64,000 bases of DNA from Spirochaetales bacterium. GTDB lineage: Bacteria > Spirochaetota > Spirochaetia > Treponematales > Treponemataceae. A program made the translations under genes and the position numbers. The notes beneath the pieces are model-generated. The model saw only the letters and a program-made list of their open reading frames with translations. It had not been told where the DNA came from and did no database searches. The stretch spans positions 1 through 64,000 of the forward strand of contig QKEL01000008.1 in NCBI GenBank assembly GCA_003252395.1. The letters run 5' to 3'. Below are positions 42,477-49,897 of this stretch, one piece after another (within the stretch, counting starts at the first letter, position 1; every line of letters begins with the position of its first letter).

Positions 42477-43454
42477 TTACCGATTGCGCGCCACGCGAAA
42501 ACCCTGCCCCCGCTCGCGATTGCCGGGCGGGGTACCGAACGCGCCGCCGATTTGGATTCGCCAGGCGTTTCCCATCCAGCTGCCGCCCCGGGTAACGCGC
42601 TTCGGCAGAGAATCCGCCGATTCAGGATCGGTAAACGCGTCAAGGCACCATTCCCAGACATTGCCGCTCATGTCGAAAATACCCAAACCGTTCGAGGCCA
42701 GGCTCGCGACCGGCGCGGGATTCTCCCGGTCGTAGTGCGCGACGAGATCGGAACGGGAATACTCTATCCACGACGCGACTCCCCCGCTCGGCCAGGTACC
42801 CGATGTCCATTGGCTCCCGTCGCGGTAGCGGGCGGCGAACTCCCATTCCTGGGAAGAAGGCAGGCGAAAGCCGCGCGACTCGGCATTGACCGCGGGGCCC
42901 CCCGCCGCGCATAACGCCGCCAGGTCGCTCACCTTCCGAACCGTGCCGCCGTCCGCGCCGGGAAAGCGGTATACCGGCTCCAAACCCGTCAGCTCCGATA
43001 GAAGATTGCACCACACCACCGCGTCGAACCAGGTGATTTCCTCAACGGGAAGGGAATTCGCCGAACCCCGCTTAACGCCGGCCGGAAGCGGAGGCAGGGG
43101 GGCAAGCTCGTAGCCCCGAGCCTCGCCCGAGGCGGCCACGGCGCCGTACAGACCCCTGGTAACCTCGGTGCGGCCCAGCCAAAACGGGGACGAAACCGCG
43201 AGCGCGCCGGGTAGGTCCATGGTACCGCCGGGAGCACGGCCCGCGGGCACCAGTTTCATGACAAAACGGGCATCGCCCCGATCAGAATCCTTCCCCGAAA
43301 CCGTAAAGGTTTCCGAGTCGAGCCCCTCAGCCGAGGCGAGACGGACGTTCAAAAAGGGAACCAGGGAGGGAAAAGTGATCATCAGGGCGAACGCAGCCAA
43401 AAGCGCCAAGGGGATCAAAACCGGTAACAAACGCCGAAACGATCTTTGGCCCAT
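42477..43454 (-). CDS. Membrane-anchored FGE/SUMF1-fold protein without the catalytic cysteines
   Basis: 325 residues from the ATG at 43452-43454, preceded by GGAGGTG. An N-terminal signal anchor (about 9-34) is followed by the FGE-sulfatase fold (about 60-320, with FWLGRTEVTRGLY, FRLPSSQEWEFAARY, GNVWEWCLD, RGGSW and GFRVAR). In true formylglycine-generating enzymes two Cys follow the RGGS segment. Here that stretch reads WMGNAWRIQIG with none, so sulfatase activation is unlikely. No sulfatase gene is nearby. A protein- or ligand-binding role is inferred. It is divergent from recQ by 54 bp. Confidence 0.85.
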   Translation of the reverse strand: MGQRSFRRLLPVLIPLALLAAFALMITFPSLVPFLNVRLASAEGLDSETFTVSGKDSDRGDARFVMKLVPAGRAPGGTMDLPGALAVSSPFWLGRTEVTRGLYGAVAASGEARGYELAPLPPLPAGVKRGSANSLPVEEITWFDAVVWCNLLSELTGLEPVYRFPGADGGTVRKVSDLAALCAAGGPAVNAESRGFRLPSSQEWEFAARYRDGSQWTSGTWPSGGVASWIEYSRSDLVAHYDRENPAPVASLASNGLGIFDMSGNVWEWCLDAFTDPESADSLPKRVTRGGSWMGNAWRIQIGGAFGTPPGNRERGQGFRVARNR

Positions 43455-43508
43455 AGAGCCACCTCCTCTTTCGCGGGCAGCGAACGCGCCCGAGGCGATA
43501 AGTGTAGC

Positions 43509-45059
43509 ATGTTTTGCGACAAAAAATCCGGAGATCCGGTGACCGAAGCGGTACAGCGGGCCTTCGGCATTCCCTACCTCTATCCCTGGCAACGCCTCGT
43601 TATCGCCAATATTCTCGACGCGGTATCCGCCTGGCGCGCGAAAAAACGCGGCGATTCCGTGGAAGGCGACGAATTGTTCGACGAAGACGGCGTTCACCGG
43701 GGGCGCCAGATCGTCCTTTTGCCCACGGGGGCCGGAAAATCCCTGTGCTTTCAGGCGCCGGCCCTTCTCCTTGACGGACCGACGTTGGTGATCTATCCCC
43801 TGCTCGCCTTGATGAACGATCAATGGAAACGCCTCGAGGCCGGGGGAATCGAGCCGGTTCTGCTCCGGGGAGGGCAATCCGCCGAAGAACGGAACGCCCA
43901 ACTGGCCCGCATGGATGGGGCTGACGGCAAGCCTCCCGCCCGGCTCATTATCGCGAATCCCGAAGTGCTGAAAAACGGGGCCTTGCGGGATCGGATACGG
44001 AAAAGGGGCATAGAACACCTGGCCATCGACGAGGCCCATTGCGTCGCGGAATGGGGAGATTCCTTCCGGCCCGCCTATCTCGAATTGGGCGAGTTGGTGA
44101 GAGCTCTGAATCCGCCCGCGGTTACGGCCTTCACCGCTACCGCGAGCCCGCCCGTCCTTGGCAGGGTAGCGGAAATCCTCTTCGGCGGCGAGGCACATCT
44201 GGTACGGGGAGAGACTGACCGGGCGAACATCAGGTTCGAGGTAAACCGCTGTTTTATCAAGGAAACGGCCCTCATTCGCGAAGTGTCCCGGAGAAAGCGG
44301 CCCATGATCGTATTTTGCGCCACCCGGGGCGGTACCGAACGGACGGCCATCGCGCTTTCCAACGCCTTTCCCGGCATTGACTGCCGGTTTTACCACGCCG
44401 CGCTCGACCGGGACGAAAAGAAGGCGGTGGAAGACTGGTTTCCCGCAGCCGACGACTGCATTCTCGCGGCGACCTGCGCCTGGGGAATGGGTATGGACGC
44501 GCCCCACGTCCGCACGGTGATCCACCGGGACCCGCCGCCGTCGGCAGAGGCGTACCTTCAGGAGGCGGGCCGCGCCGGGCGCGACGGGGAACGCGCCGAG
44601 GCAATCCTTCTGTGGAGCCCCGAAGACGGAAGGCGGATAGCGCTTAAGAATGAGGGCGCGGAACGGAGGCGGGCCATGGTAATGGCGGATATGGCGGAAG
44701 GGGGGAAGTGCAGGAGGGAAACCCTGTTAGCCGCGCTCGGAGACGCCCGTGCGGGTCCCGATGCGCCCGGAGGGGAACGCATCGCGTGCTCGGGCTGCGA
44801 TATCTGCGACGGTACCGCGCGAAACGGGGCCGGTGACCTGGAAACGGTACGGCGCTTCGTCGCGATGAACCCGCGGCGATACCGAACCGCCGAAGCGGTG
44901 GCGTTTCTCCTTGAGCGGGCAAACGCGGTCTCGATCGAGACCATCGGCTTTCCGGTCTGGCGAAGGTCGGATTTCGCCGCTTTGATCGAGCACCTTAGGA
45001 GGAACGGAAGCGTGCGGGTATTGGAGAAATGGCCATGGAAGGGGTATCTCGCGCCGTAG
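43509..45059 (+). CDS. recQ: RecQ-family ATP-dependent DNA helicase
   Basis: 516 residues from ATG 43509. Walker A LLPTGAGKS, DEAH box (IDEAHCVAEWG), TAT motif (FTATAS), and motif VI QEAGRAGRDG are intact. A zinc-binding cluster follows (Cys in GGKCRRE, then ACSGCDICDG). A short C-terminal winged-helix-like part is present but no HRDC domain. It unwinds forked DNA in recombinational repair. No clear Shine-Dalgarno precedes the ATG. Confidence 0.92.
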   Translation: MFCDKKSGDPVTEAVQRAFGIPYLYPWQRLVIANILDAVSAWRAKKRGDSVEGDELFDEDGVHRGRQIVLLPTGAGKSLCFQAPALLLDGPTLVIYPLLALMNDQWKRLEAGGIEPVLLRGGQSAEERNAQLARMDGADGKPPARLIIANPEVLKNGALRDRIRKRGIEHLAIDEAHCVAEWGDSFRPAYLELGELVRALNPPAVTAFTATASPPVLGRVAEILFGGEAHLVRGETDRANIRFEVNRCFIKETALIREVSRRKRPMIVFCATRGGTERTAIALSNAFPGIDCRFYHAALDRDEKKAVEDWFPAADDCILAATCAWGMGMDAPHVRTVIHRDPPPSAEAYLQEAGRAGRDGERAEAILLWSPEDGRRIALKNEGAERRRAMVMADMAEGGKCRRETLLAALGDARAGPDAPGGERIACSGCDICDGTARNGAGDLETVRRFVAMNPRRYRTAEAVAFLLERANAVSIETIGFPVWRRSDFAALIEHLRRNGSVRVLEKWPWKGYLAP

Positions 45060-45067
45060 GCCCTGCC

Positions 45068-45283
45068 TTATTCTTCCTCGTCCTCTGCCGTTTCTTCGGC
45101 CTTTTCCTCAGGCGGCGCGGCCGCGGCGCGCCGCCGGGTACGCGGCGCGTTCGCCGGCCGTTTCCGGTACCGGACGATCCACAAAACGATATTCACGTAC
45201 AGGGCAATGACCGCCGTCACGATAATCACTTCCCGGGAGGTGAGCACTTTGAGTAAGAGAGCGAGCAATTCCTGAACCGTCAT
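45068..45283 (-). CDS. Small single-pass membrane protein with basic then acidic tail
   Basis: 71 residues. One hydrophobic helix (about 17-38) is followed by a strongly basic stretch (YRKRPANAPRTRRR) and a Glu/Asp tail. The topology predicts a cytoplasmic C-terminus. It lies between the 3' end of recQ and the hisH promoter on the opposite strand. The composition is protein-like, but the ribosome site is weak (GGAAC). No family is recognised. Confidence 0.5.
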   Translation of the reverse strand: MTVQELLALLLKVLTSREVIIVTAVIALYVNIVLWIVRYRKRPANAPRTRRRAAAAPPEEKAEETAEDEEE

Positions 45284-45316
45284 AGTAGTTCCAGTATCGG
45301 CAGAACCGGGCCGACC

Positions 45317-45370
45317 CTTGACCGGGCCGCACGGCTTGACCGTGCCCCACGGCTTGACCGGGGGCCGGCT
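45317..45370. repeat. Three 18-bp tandem repeats before hisH
   Basis: CTTGACCG recurs at 45317, 45335 and 45353, exactly 18 bp apart, and units 1-2 end in the similar CACGG. Each unit contains TTGACC, a -35-like hexamer. The third unit fits a promoter with TAGGAT at 45377-45382 (17-nt spacer). Confidence 0.65.
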
Positions 45371-45382
45371 CCCCGGTAGGAT
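45354..45382 (+). promoter_or_regulatory. Candidate promoter of hisH-hisF
   Basis: TTGACC (45354-45359), a 17-nt spacer and TAGGAT (45377-45382), ending 5 nt before the ATG. The AGGA within the -10 also sits at Shine-Dalgarno distance, so either a leaderless start or an upstream start is possible. Confidence 0.4.
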
Positions 45383-45387
45383 AAACC

Positions 45388-46029
45388 ATGGTCGGAATCA
45401 TTGATTACAACGCGGGCAATATCCGCAGCGTGGAACGCGCCCTCGCCTACCTCGGCCTCGAGTACCGGATTTCGAAAAAGCCGGCGGAACTCGAGAAGGC
45501 CGACAGGCTCATCTTTCCGGGCGACGGCGAGGCGCGGTTCGCCATGAGGGAACTTCGGTCAACGGGGTTCGATTCCTTCATCAAGGACAAAGTGGCCGCG
45601 GGCACGCCCCTTTTAGGCATTTGCCTGGGCACCCAGATCATCCTCTCCCATTCAGAGGAAAGCGACACGCCCTGCCTGGGCCTGGTGCCCGGCGTCGTGC
45701 GCCGCTTTCCGAAAGACTTCCCCTCGCGCGGCCTCAAGGTCCCGCACATGGGCTGGAATTCCCTCACGACGTGGAACGGCGGCACTGCCCTCCTCGAGGG
45801 CGTTCCCGCGGACGCGGACTTTTACTTCGTCCATAGCTATTACATAGACCCGGAAGACCCGAAGATAGTCACTGCCGTGACCGATTACGGCATGGACGTG
45901 CCCTGCGCCGTCAAGTTCGGCTCGGTCGAGGCCTTCCAGTTTCACCCGGAGAAATCCGGCGTCCCGGGACTGAGAATCCTGTCCAACTTCGCGCGGGCCG
46001 ACTTCGCCCGGGGAGGCGCGTCATGCTGA
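45388..46029 (+). CDS. hisH: Imidazole glycerol phosphate synthase, glutaminase subunit
   Basis: 213 residues, class I glutamine amidotransferase. The catalytic Cys is in GICLGTQ, and the His and Glu are in FHPEKSG. It supplies ammonia to HisF. It overlaps hisF by 7 nt. No other histidine genes are in the window. Some hisH-hisF pairs serve surface-sugar amidation instead of histidine synthesis, so a non-histidine role cannot be excluded. Confidence 0.93.
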   Translation: MVGIIDYNAGNIRSVERALAYLGLEYRISKKPAELEKADRLIFPGDGEARFAMRELRSTGFDSFIKDKVAAGTPLLGICLGTQIILSHSEESDTPCLGLVPGVVRRFPKDFPSRGLKVPHMGWNSLTTWNGGTALLEGVPADADFYFVHSYYIDPEDPKIVTAVTDYGMDVPCAVKFGSVEAFQFHPEKSGVPGLRILSNFARADFARGGASC

Positions 46030-46796
46030 AAAAAAGGATCATCGTCTGCCTCGACGTTAAGGACGGCCGTACCACCAAGGGCGTAAAATTCGTGGACAAC
46101 GTGGACATCGGCGACCCCGTCGAGATGGCCGCCGAATATTACCGCCAAGGCGTTGACGAGCTCGTGTTCTACGACATCATGGCCTCCGCCCGGGACCGCG
46201 GACCCACGCTGGACCTCATTTCCCGCGTCGCCTCCACCGTCTTCATTCCCTTTTGCGTGGGCGGCGGCATTTCCACCGTGGAAGATATCCGAAACACGAT
46301 CCTCGCCGGGGCCGAAAAGGTCAGCCTCAATTCGCCGGCGGTCCGCAACCCCGCCCTCATCGGCGAGGGGGCGGCGATCTTCGGCGCGCAGTGCATCGTG
46401 CTGGGCATGGACGCGAAACGGGACCCCGCGATGAAATCGGGTTATCGGGTATACGTCAACGGCGGCCGCGTCGCCACCGAACTCGACGCCCTGGAATGGG
46501 CCATGAAGGCCGAAAGCCTCGGCGCGGGCGAAATCGTCCTCAATTCAATCGACGCCGACGGAACCCGCGCGGGCTACGAAATTCCCCTGACCCGAATGAT
46601 CGCGGAAAACGTGGGCATTCCGGTGGTCGCCTCGGGCGGCGCGGGAACCACGGAACACATGGCCGAGGTCCTGACCGTCGGCAAGGCAGACGCCGCCCTC
46701 ATCGCCTCGATGGTGCACTCGGGCGACTACACGGTGGGGAGCATCAAGGAACGCCTGTCTTCATTGGGCGTTCCGATGCGCATTCCGGCCAAGTAA
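46023..46796 (+). CDS. hisF: Imidazole glycerol phosphate synthase, cyclase subunit
   Basis: 257 residues, (beta-alpha)8 barrel. The catalytic Asp residues are in CLDVKDGR (near residue 11) and GMDAKRD (near residue 131), and the phosphate-binding segments GGGIST and ASGGAGT are intact. This conservation favours true cyclase activity. It is translationally coupled to hisH. Confidence 0.94.
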   Translation: MLKKRIIVCLDVKDGRTTKGVKFVDNVDIGDPVEMAAEYYRQGVDELVFYDIMASARDRGPTLDLISRVASTVFIPFCVGGGISTVEDIRNTILAGAEKVSLNSPAVRNPALIGEGAAIFGAQCIVLGMDAKRDPAMKSGYRVYVNGGRVATELDALEWAMKAESLGAGEIVLNSIDADGTRAGYEIPLTRMIAENVGIPVVASGGAGTTEHMAEVLTVGKADAALIASMVHSGDYTVGSIKERLSSLGVPMRIPAK

Positions 46797-46842
46797 GGCG
46801 GGAAAGGGGCCGAGGCAGAACGAATAAGGCGGGGCGGGCTCG

Positions 46843-47508
46843 TTACGGGCGGAGCCCCCGCCGAGACCGATTGAGCCGGGGCGAAGCGCCGCGAAACGCG
46901 AGCCAGGCGCCCAGGGAAACCTCCGCCGCGAAACTCACCGCCAGTCCCGGATAGATAATCGCCTGCCGCTCGGGCCAGAGAAAGGACTGCAAAAACCAAA
47001 CCAGCACGCCCACGCCGTCTCCGATCAGGAGATAGCCGAGAGCCCGGGGCAAGAGGCCCGAGCCGAGGGCGAGGGAGGCGAGCGGGAAGAGCCACGCGGA
47101 AAAAAAGAGCTGCGCGGCCATGAAACCCCGCTTGTATAGCCCGATCGCGACGAGGGCCGCGTCCGGGTCAAGAAGGAGCGCGGCCGAAAGGAATACGGCG
47201 CTCGCGGCGCTTACGGCCGTTCCGACCGCGTTGAGCACCAACAGCAGGCAGGCAAGGTCGGGGTTCACGGGGCGAAAAACGGCGAAAAGGCCCCAAGCGA
47301 CGAGTGAAAATAGCAGAAAAGAGAACAACAAGGCGGTCAGCCCAAGGCGGAACGTAGCCTCATCTGCTGACAGTACCGCGTACACCTCGGCGGGAGACCC
47401 GAAACCGAAGCGGCCCAACCGATCGGAAAGAATCGTTACGCCGATATACAGAAGGTACGCGAGACCGACGGCCCGCGGGAGAATATCCCGAAAATTCTTG
47501 GAAACCAT
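46843..47508 (-). CDS. DUF4386-type multi-pass membrane protein
   Basis: 221 residues with about six membrane helices and a basic C-terminus. It starts RDILPRAVGLAYLLYIGVTI, typical of the DUF4386 family as I recall it. The function is unknown. It lies 12 nt downstream of the outer-membrane-like protein gene on the same strand, so both may be under the TetR regulator encoded divergently. Confidence 0.72.
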   Translation of the reverse strand: MVSKNFRDILPRAVGLAYLLYIGVTILSDRLGRFGFGSPAEVYAVLSADEATFRLGLTALLFSFLLFSLVAWGLFAVFRPVNPDLACLLLVLNAVGTAVSAASAVFLSAALLLDPDAALVAIGLYKRGFMAAQLFFSAWLFPLASLALGSGLLPRALGYLLIGDGVGVLVWFLQSFLWPERQAIIYPGLAVSFAAEVSLGAWLAFRGASPRLNRSRRGLRP

Positions 47509-47520
47509 GGGTCCCTCCCC

Positions 47521-48063
47521 TTAAAAATGCCCTTCAACGCCCAATTCGAAGCCCTGTTGCGGGATAAACGAACCGCCCCGAGATAAGCCGTAAAACCCTA
47601 TCTCCGTGAAATAACTGACGCGATCGCTCACGAATACGTCACACCCGCTCCCCAGGGCAAACCCCAGTGTCTTCGCGTTGTCGAAGGGCTCCCACTTGGC
47701 TTCTCCGCTGAGCCCAATGCTGCCCTCTAGGAATCCGTAGGGACGGAACAATCCGTTTCTCGTCATTCGGCCGAGGGTAATTTTATCCGTGATGGCTTGC
47801 TGATAGAATTTTTCGCCGCTATCCTCCCGGTTCATCGTGCCGTTACGAAAGGTAAGGCGGTTCCGCAGGTCCAGCGACTCGGTCGCGACGAGGGCAAGGC
47901 CGAAACCGAGTACGCTTACCCGGGAGAAAACATCCGGCTGTCCGCTCATGCTCACGCTCCACGAAACCGAAAAACGGCGCGGGGAAAGCGAATCGGACCC
48001 TTCCGCCCACAGGGACATTCCCAGGATCAGTCCAATCGCGAATAAGAACGCTTTTTTGCTCAC
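47521..48063 (-). CDS. Exported beta-barrel-like protein
   Basis: 180 residues from a GTG at 48061-48063, chosen because GGAAGGAG lies 6 nt upstream. Upstream ATG codons lack such a site. A signal peptide (KKAFLFAIGLILGMSLWAEG) is followed by alternating polar/hydrophobic strands ending in FELGVEGHF, with a C-terminal Phe typical of outer-membrane proteins. Ligand or substrate unknown. It is divergent from the tetR gene. Confidence 0.72.
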   Translation of the reverse strand: MSKKAFLFAIGLILGMSLWAEGSDSLSPRRFSVSWSVSMSGQPDVFSRVSVLGFGLALVATESLDLRNRLTFRNGTMNREDSGEKFYQQAITDKITLGRMTRNGLFRPYGFLEGSIGLSGEAKWEPFDNAKTLGFALGSGCDVFVSDRVSYFTEIGFYGLSRGGSFIPQQGFELGVEGHF

Positions 48064-48154
48064 GGTATACTCCTTCCGCATATGACTGGGTTTATGAGTG
48101 TACGATCCGCGCCCGAATGGTATACTGATGCATCGGAACGAACGACTCAAACCT

Positions 48155-48184
48155 CTTTAATTACACTATACAGTGTAATTAAAG
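48155..48184. promoter_or_regulatory. 30-bp palindromic operator, probably TetR-type
   Basis: CTTTAATTACACT, a 4-nt centre ATAC and AGTGTAATTAAAG form two perfect 13-bp arms. The site lies between the divergent exported-protein and tetR genes, 49 bp before the tetR ATG. An extra half-site AGTGTAATTT is at 48210-48219, close to the expected tetR -10. TetR-family repressors typically bind such sites and repress themselves and the divergent operon. Confidence 0.75.
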
Positions 48185-48232
48185 GCATATCAACATATTT
48201 GCACCGATTAGTGTAATTTAAATAGGAACCGT

Positions 48233-48880
48233 ATGGAGACACAGGAACCGAAGAAACGGGATACGAGCAGAAAGCACCGCATTATCCTCGATACCGCCAT
48301 AGAAACCTTCACGAAAAAGGGGTTCGAGGCTGCGAGCATGGACGAGATCGCCGAAAGGGCGGGCGTATCGAAACGAACGATATACAATCATTTCCAGAGC
48401 AAGGAACGGCTCTTTCAGGAAATCGTGGCGCGGTTCCTGGCGGAACGGGAAAAAAAGAAGCCCGTCAAATACTCGCCCCGCGAATCGCTCGAAACCCAGC
48501 TGCGCGAGTTCGCCATGGCGGAGCTGTACCTGATCGACGACCCGGTCCGCCGGGGACTTTCCCGTCTTTTAACCTCGGTCTTCCTCATAAACGCCGACTT
48601 CGGAAAGGCGACACGGGGGCAACACGCGCCCCACAAGGGGTTTATCGGCTGGTTTCGGGAGGCCCAGGCCGACGGCAGGATTCGACCGGGCGATCCCGTC
48701 ATCGCCGCCCGCATGTTTTACGGCCTCGTTGAAGGCTGCCTGACCTATAACGCCCTTTTGAGCGACGGGGAAAGCCTCCGGGACGCGGAACCGGTCATGC
48801 ATGAATTGATCGGCCTTTTTCTAGCCCGGTACGGCACGGGCCCTACGGGAACGGGGACGGAGTCGGCTCAGATGCGATAA
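48233..48880 (+). CDS. TetR/AcrR-family transcriptional regulator
   Basis: 215 residues. The N-terminal helix-turn-helix is clear (ILDTAIETFTKKGFEAASM, IAERAGVSKRTIYNHFQSKERLF), and the C-terminal ligand domain is of the AefR-like/TetR_C type with a MFYGLVEGCL segment. AGGA precedes the ATG by 5 nt. The palindrome at 48155-48184 is its likely operator, and the divergent exported protein and DUF4386 genes are its likely targets. Confidence 0.93.
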   Translation: METQEPKKRDTSRKHRIILDTAIETFTKKGFEAASMDEIAERAGVSKRTIYNHFQSKERLFQEIVARFLAEREKKKPVKYSPRESLETQLREFAMAELYLIDDPVRRGLSRLLTSVFLINADFGKATRGQHAPHKGFIGWFREAQADGRIRPGDPVIAARMFYGLVEGCLTYNALLSDGESLRDAEPVMHELIGLFLARYGTGPTGTGTESAQMR

Positions 48881-48881
48881 C

Positions 48882-48919
48882 AAAAAGCCCCTGAAAGGCA
48901 TGCTTTCAGGGGCTATCGG
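48882..48919 (-). terminator. Terminator of the Gld-type cluster
   Basis: AGCCCCTGAAAG (48886-48897) pairs perfectly with CTTTCAGGGGCT (48903-48914). The T run is on the minus strand, so it ends the leftward transcript from the DUF4340 gene. Confidence 0.8.
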
Positions 48920-48967
48920 CGCTTGATCCCGCCGGAGGTCCCCGGTTCGGGACCACCGGAAAAGCGT

Positions 48968-49897
48968 TTATTTTTGCTTTTCGAGATCGGCAAGCTTTTT
49001 AAGGTATTTTTCGGCAATATATCCGGAGAGCGTAAAGGGCGAGGGCGTTTCGCTGGAAGCGCAGAGGTATTCGCCGTCGGCTTGCTTTTCGAATATCGAC
49101 ACGGTCGCCTTTTTCGAGCCGAAGTCCAGGCTAACCGAGGCTAAAGGCGAAACGGGCAGCGGCGTGGCGTCGTCCAGGAACTTTGAGGCCCGCAGGTTGG
49201 CCAGGGAGGAAACCCAAGCCGCGGTCTTGTCCTGGTCAAGTTCGGCCGCCGCGGCCGTTCCCGTAGCGCCCGGCGCGACTGACCAAACCGGGGGAGAGCC
49301 CGCCTTGGTCAGGCTGAAATTCTCCGCTCCGGACACGGTCAAGCCAAGGAGGGCGTCGGAAGCCTGGGAATAGATATCCCTGTCGCGGAGCTCGCCCTCG
49401 GATTTTCCGAAATTCTCGGCGAGGTTACCGGAAACGAGGAGTACCTCCTTTTTCCCGTCCACCGTCACGTAGGTTTGCTGTCCCGTGGGAGAGGCCTTGC
49501 CGACCCTGATCGTCCTGAGTTCTTTGCCCCCCTTGGAGAGGGTTACCGCCAGGGCGGTTCCGTCGGCGAGGCCGTAACGGTCCTCGTCGCCCGGGTTCGA
49601 GCCGCCGGACACCGAACCCAATACCTTCAGGTTCGCCACCGAGTCTACCAGGGAGTCGACCGCGGCGGAATCGGCCTTATAGGAACGGTCGCCCACCGTC
49701 CACGCGCCGTCGGCCTTCTTAAGCAGGACCCCGGCCGTAGCCGCGTCGGCGCCGGTTTTTCGAACCGTCACCGCGTCGGGCCCGTCCTTGAGGCTAAGCG
49801 TTGTGGCTCCCGTCGGGCCCGCCAGGGCAAGTTGCAGCGCATACGTCAGCGCCAGAACGCCGATCGCCGAAAGCAGTATGGTTTTTCGCGTCTTCAT
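48968..49897 (-). CDS. DUF4340 protein of the Gld-type ABC cluster
   Basis: 309 residues with an N-terminal membrane segment (about 8-27) and an extracytoplasmic region made of repeated beta-rich units (about 35-100, 150-230, 235-300). DUF4340 proteins accompany GldG-type ABC exporter components. It overlaps the upstream GldG-like gene by 4 nt. The role is unknown. Confidence 0.8.
   Translation of the reverse strand: MKTRKTILLSAIGVLALTYALQLALAGPTGATTLSLKDGPDAVTVRKTGADAATAGVLLKKADGAWTVGDRSYKADSAAVDSLVDSVANLKVLGSVSGGSNPGDEDRYGLADGTALAVTLSKGGKELRTIRVGKASPTGQQTYVTVDGKKEVLLVSGNLAENFGKSEGELRDRDIYSQASDALLGLTVSGAENFSLTKAGSPPVWSVAPGATGTAAAAELDQDKTAAWVSSLANLRASKFLDDATPLPVSPLASVSLDFGSKKATVSIFEKQADGEYLCASSETPSPFTLSGYIAEKYLKKLADLEKQK

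Noticed and set aside
43455..44525. Upstream extension of the FGE-fold frame across recQ
   Set aside because: A GGAGGTG site and signal anchor place the start at 43454. The extension is antisense to recQ and carries no domain.
45317..45370. Origin-type iterons
   Set aside because: Only three short units directly at promoter distance from hisH, with no replication gene or AT-rich unwinding region nearby.
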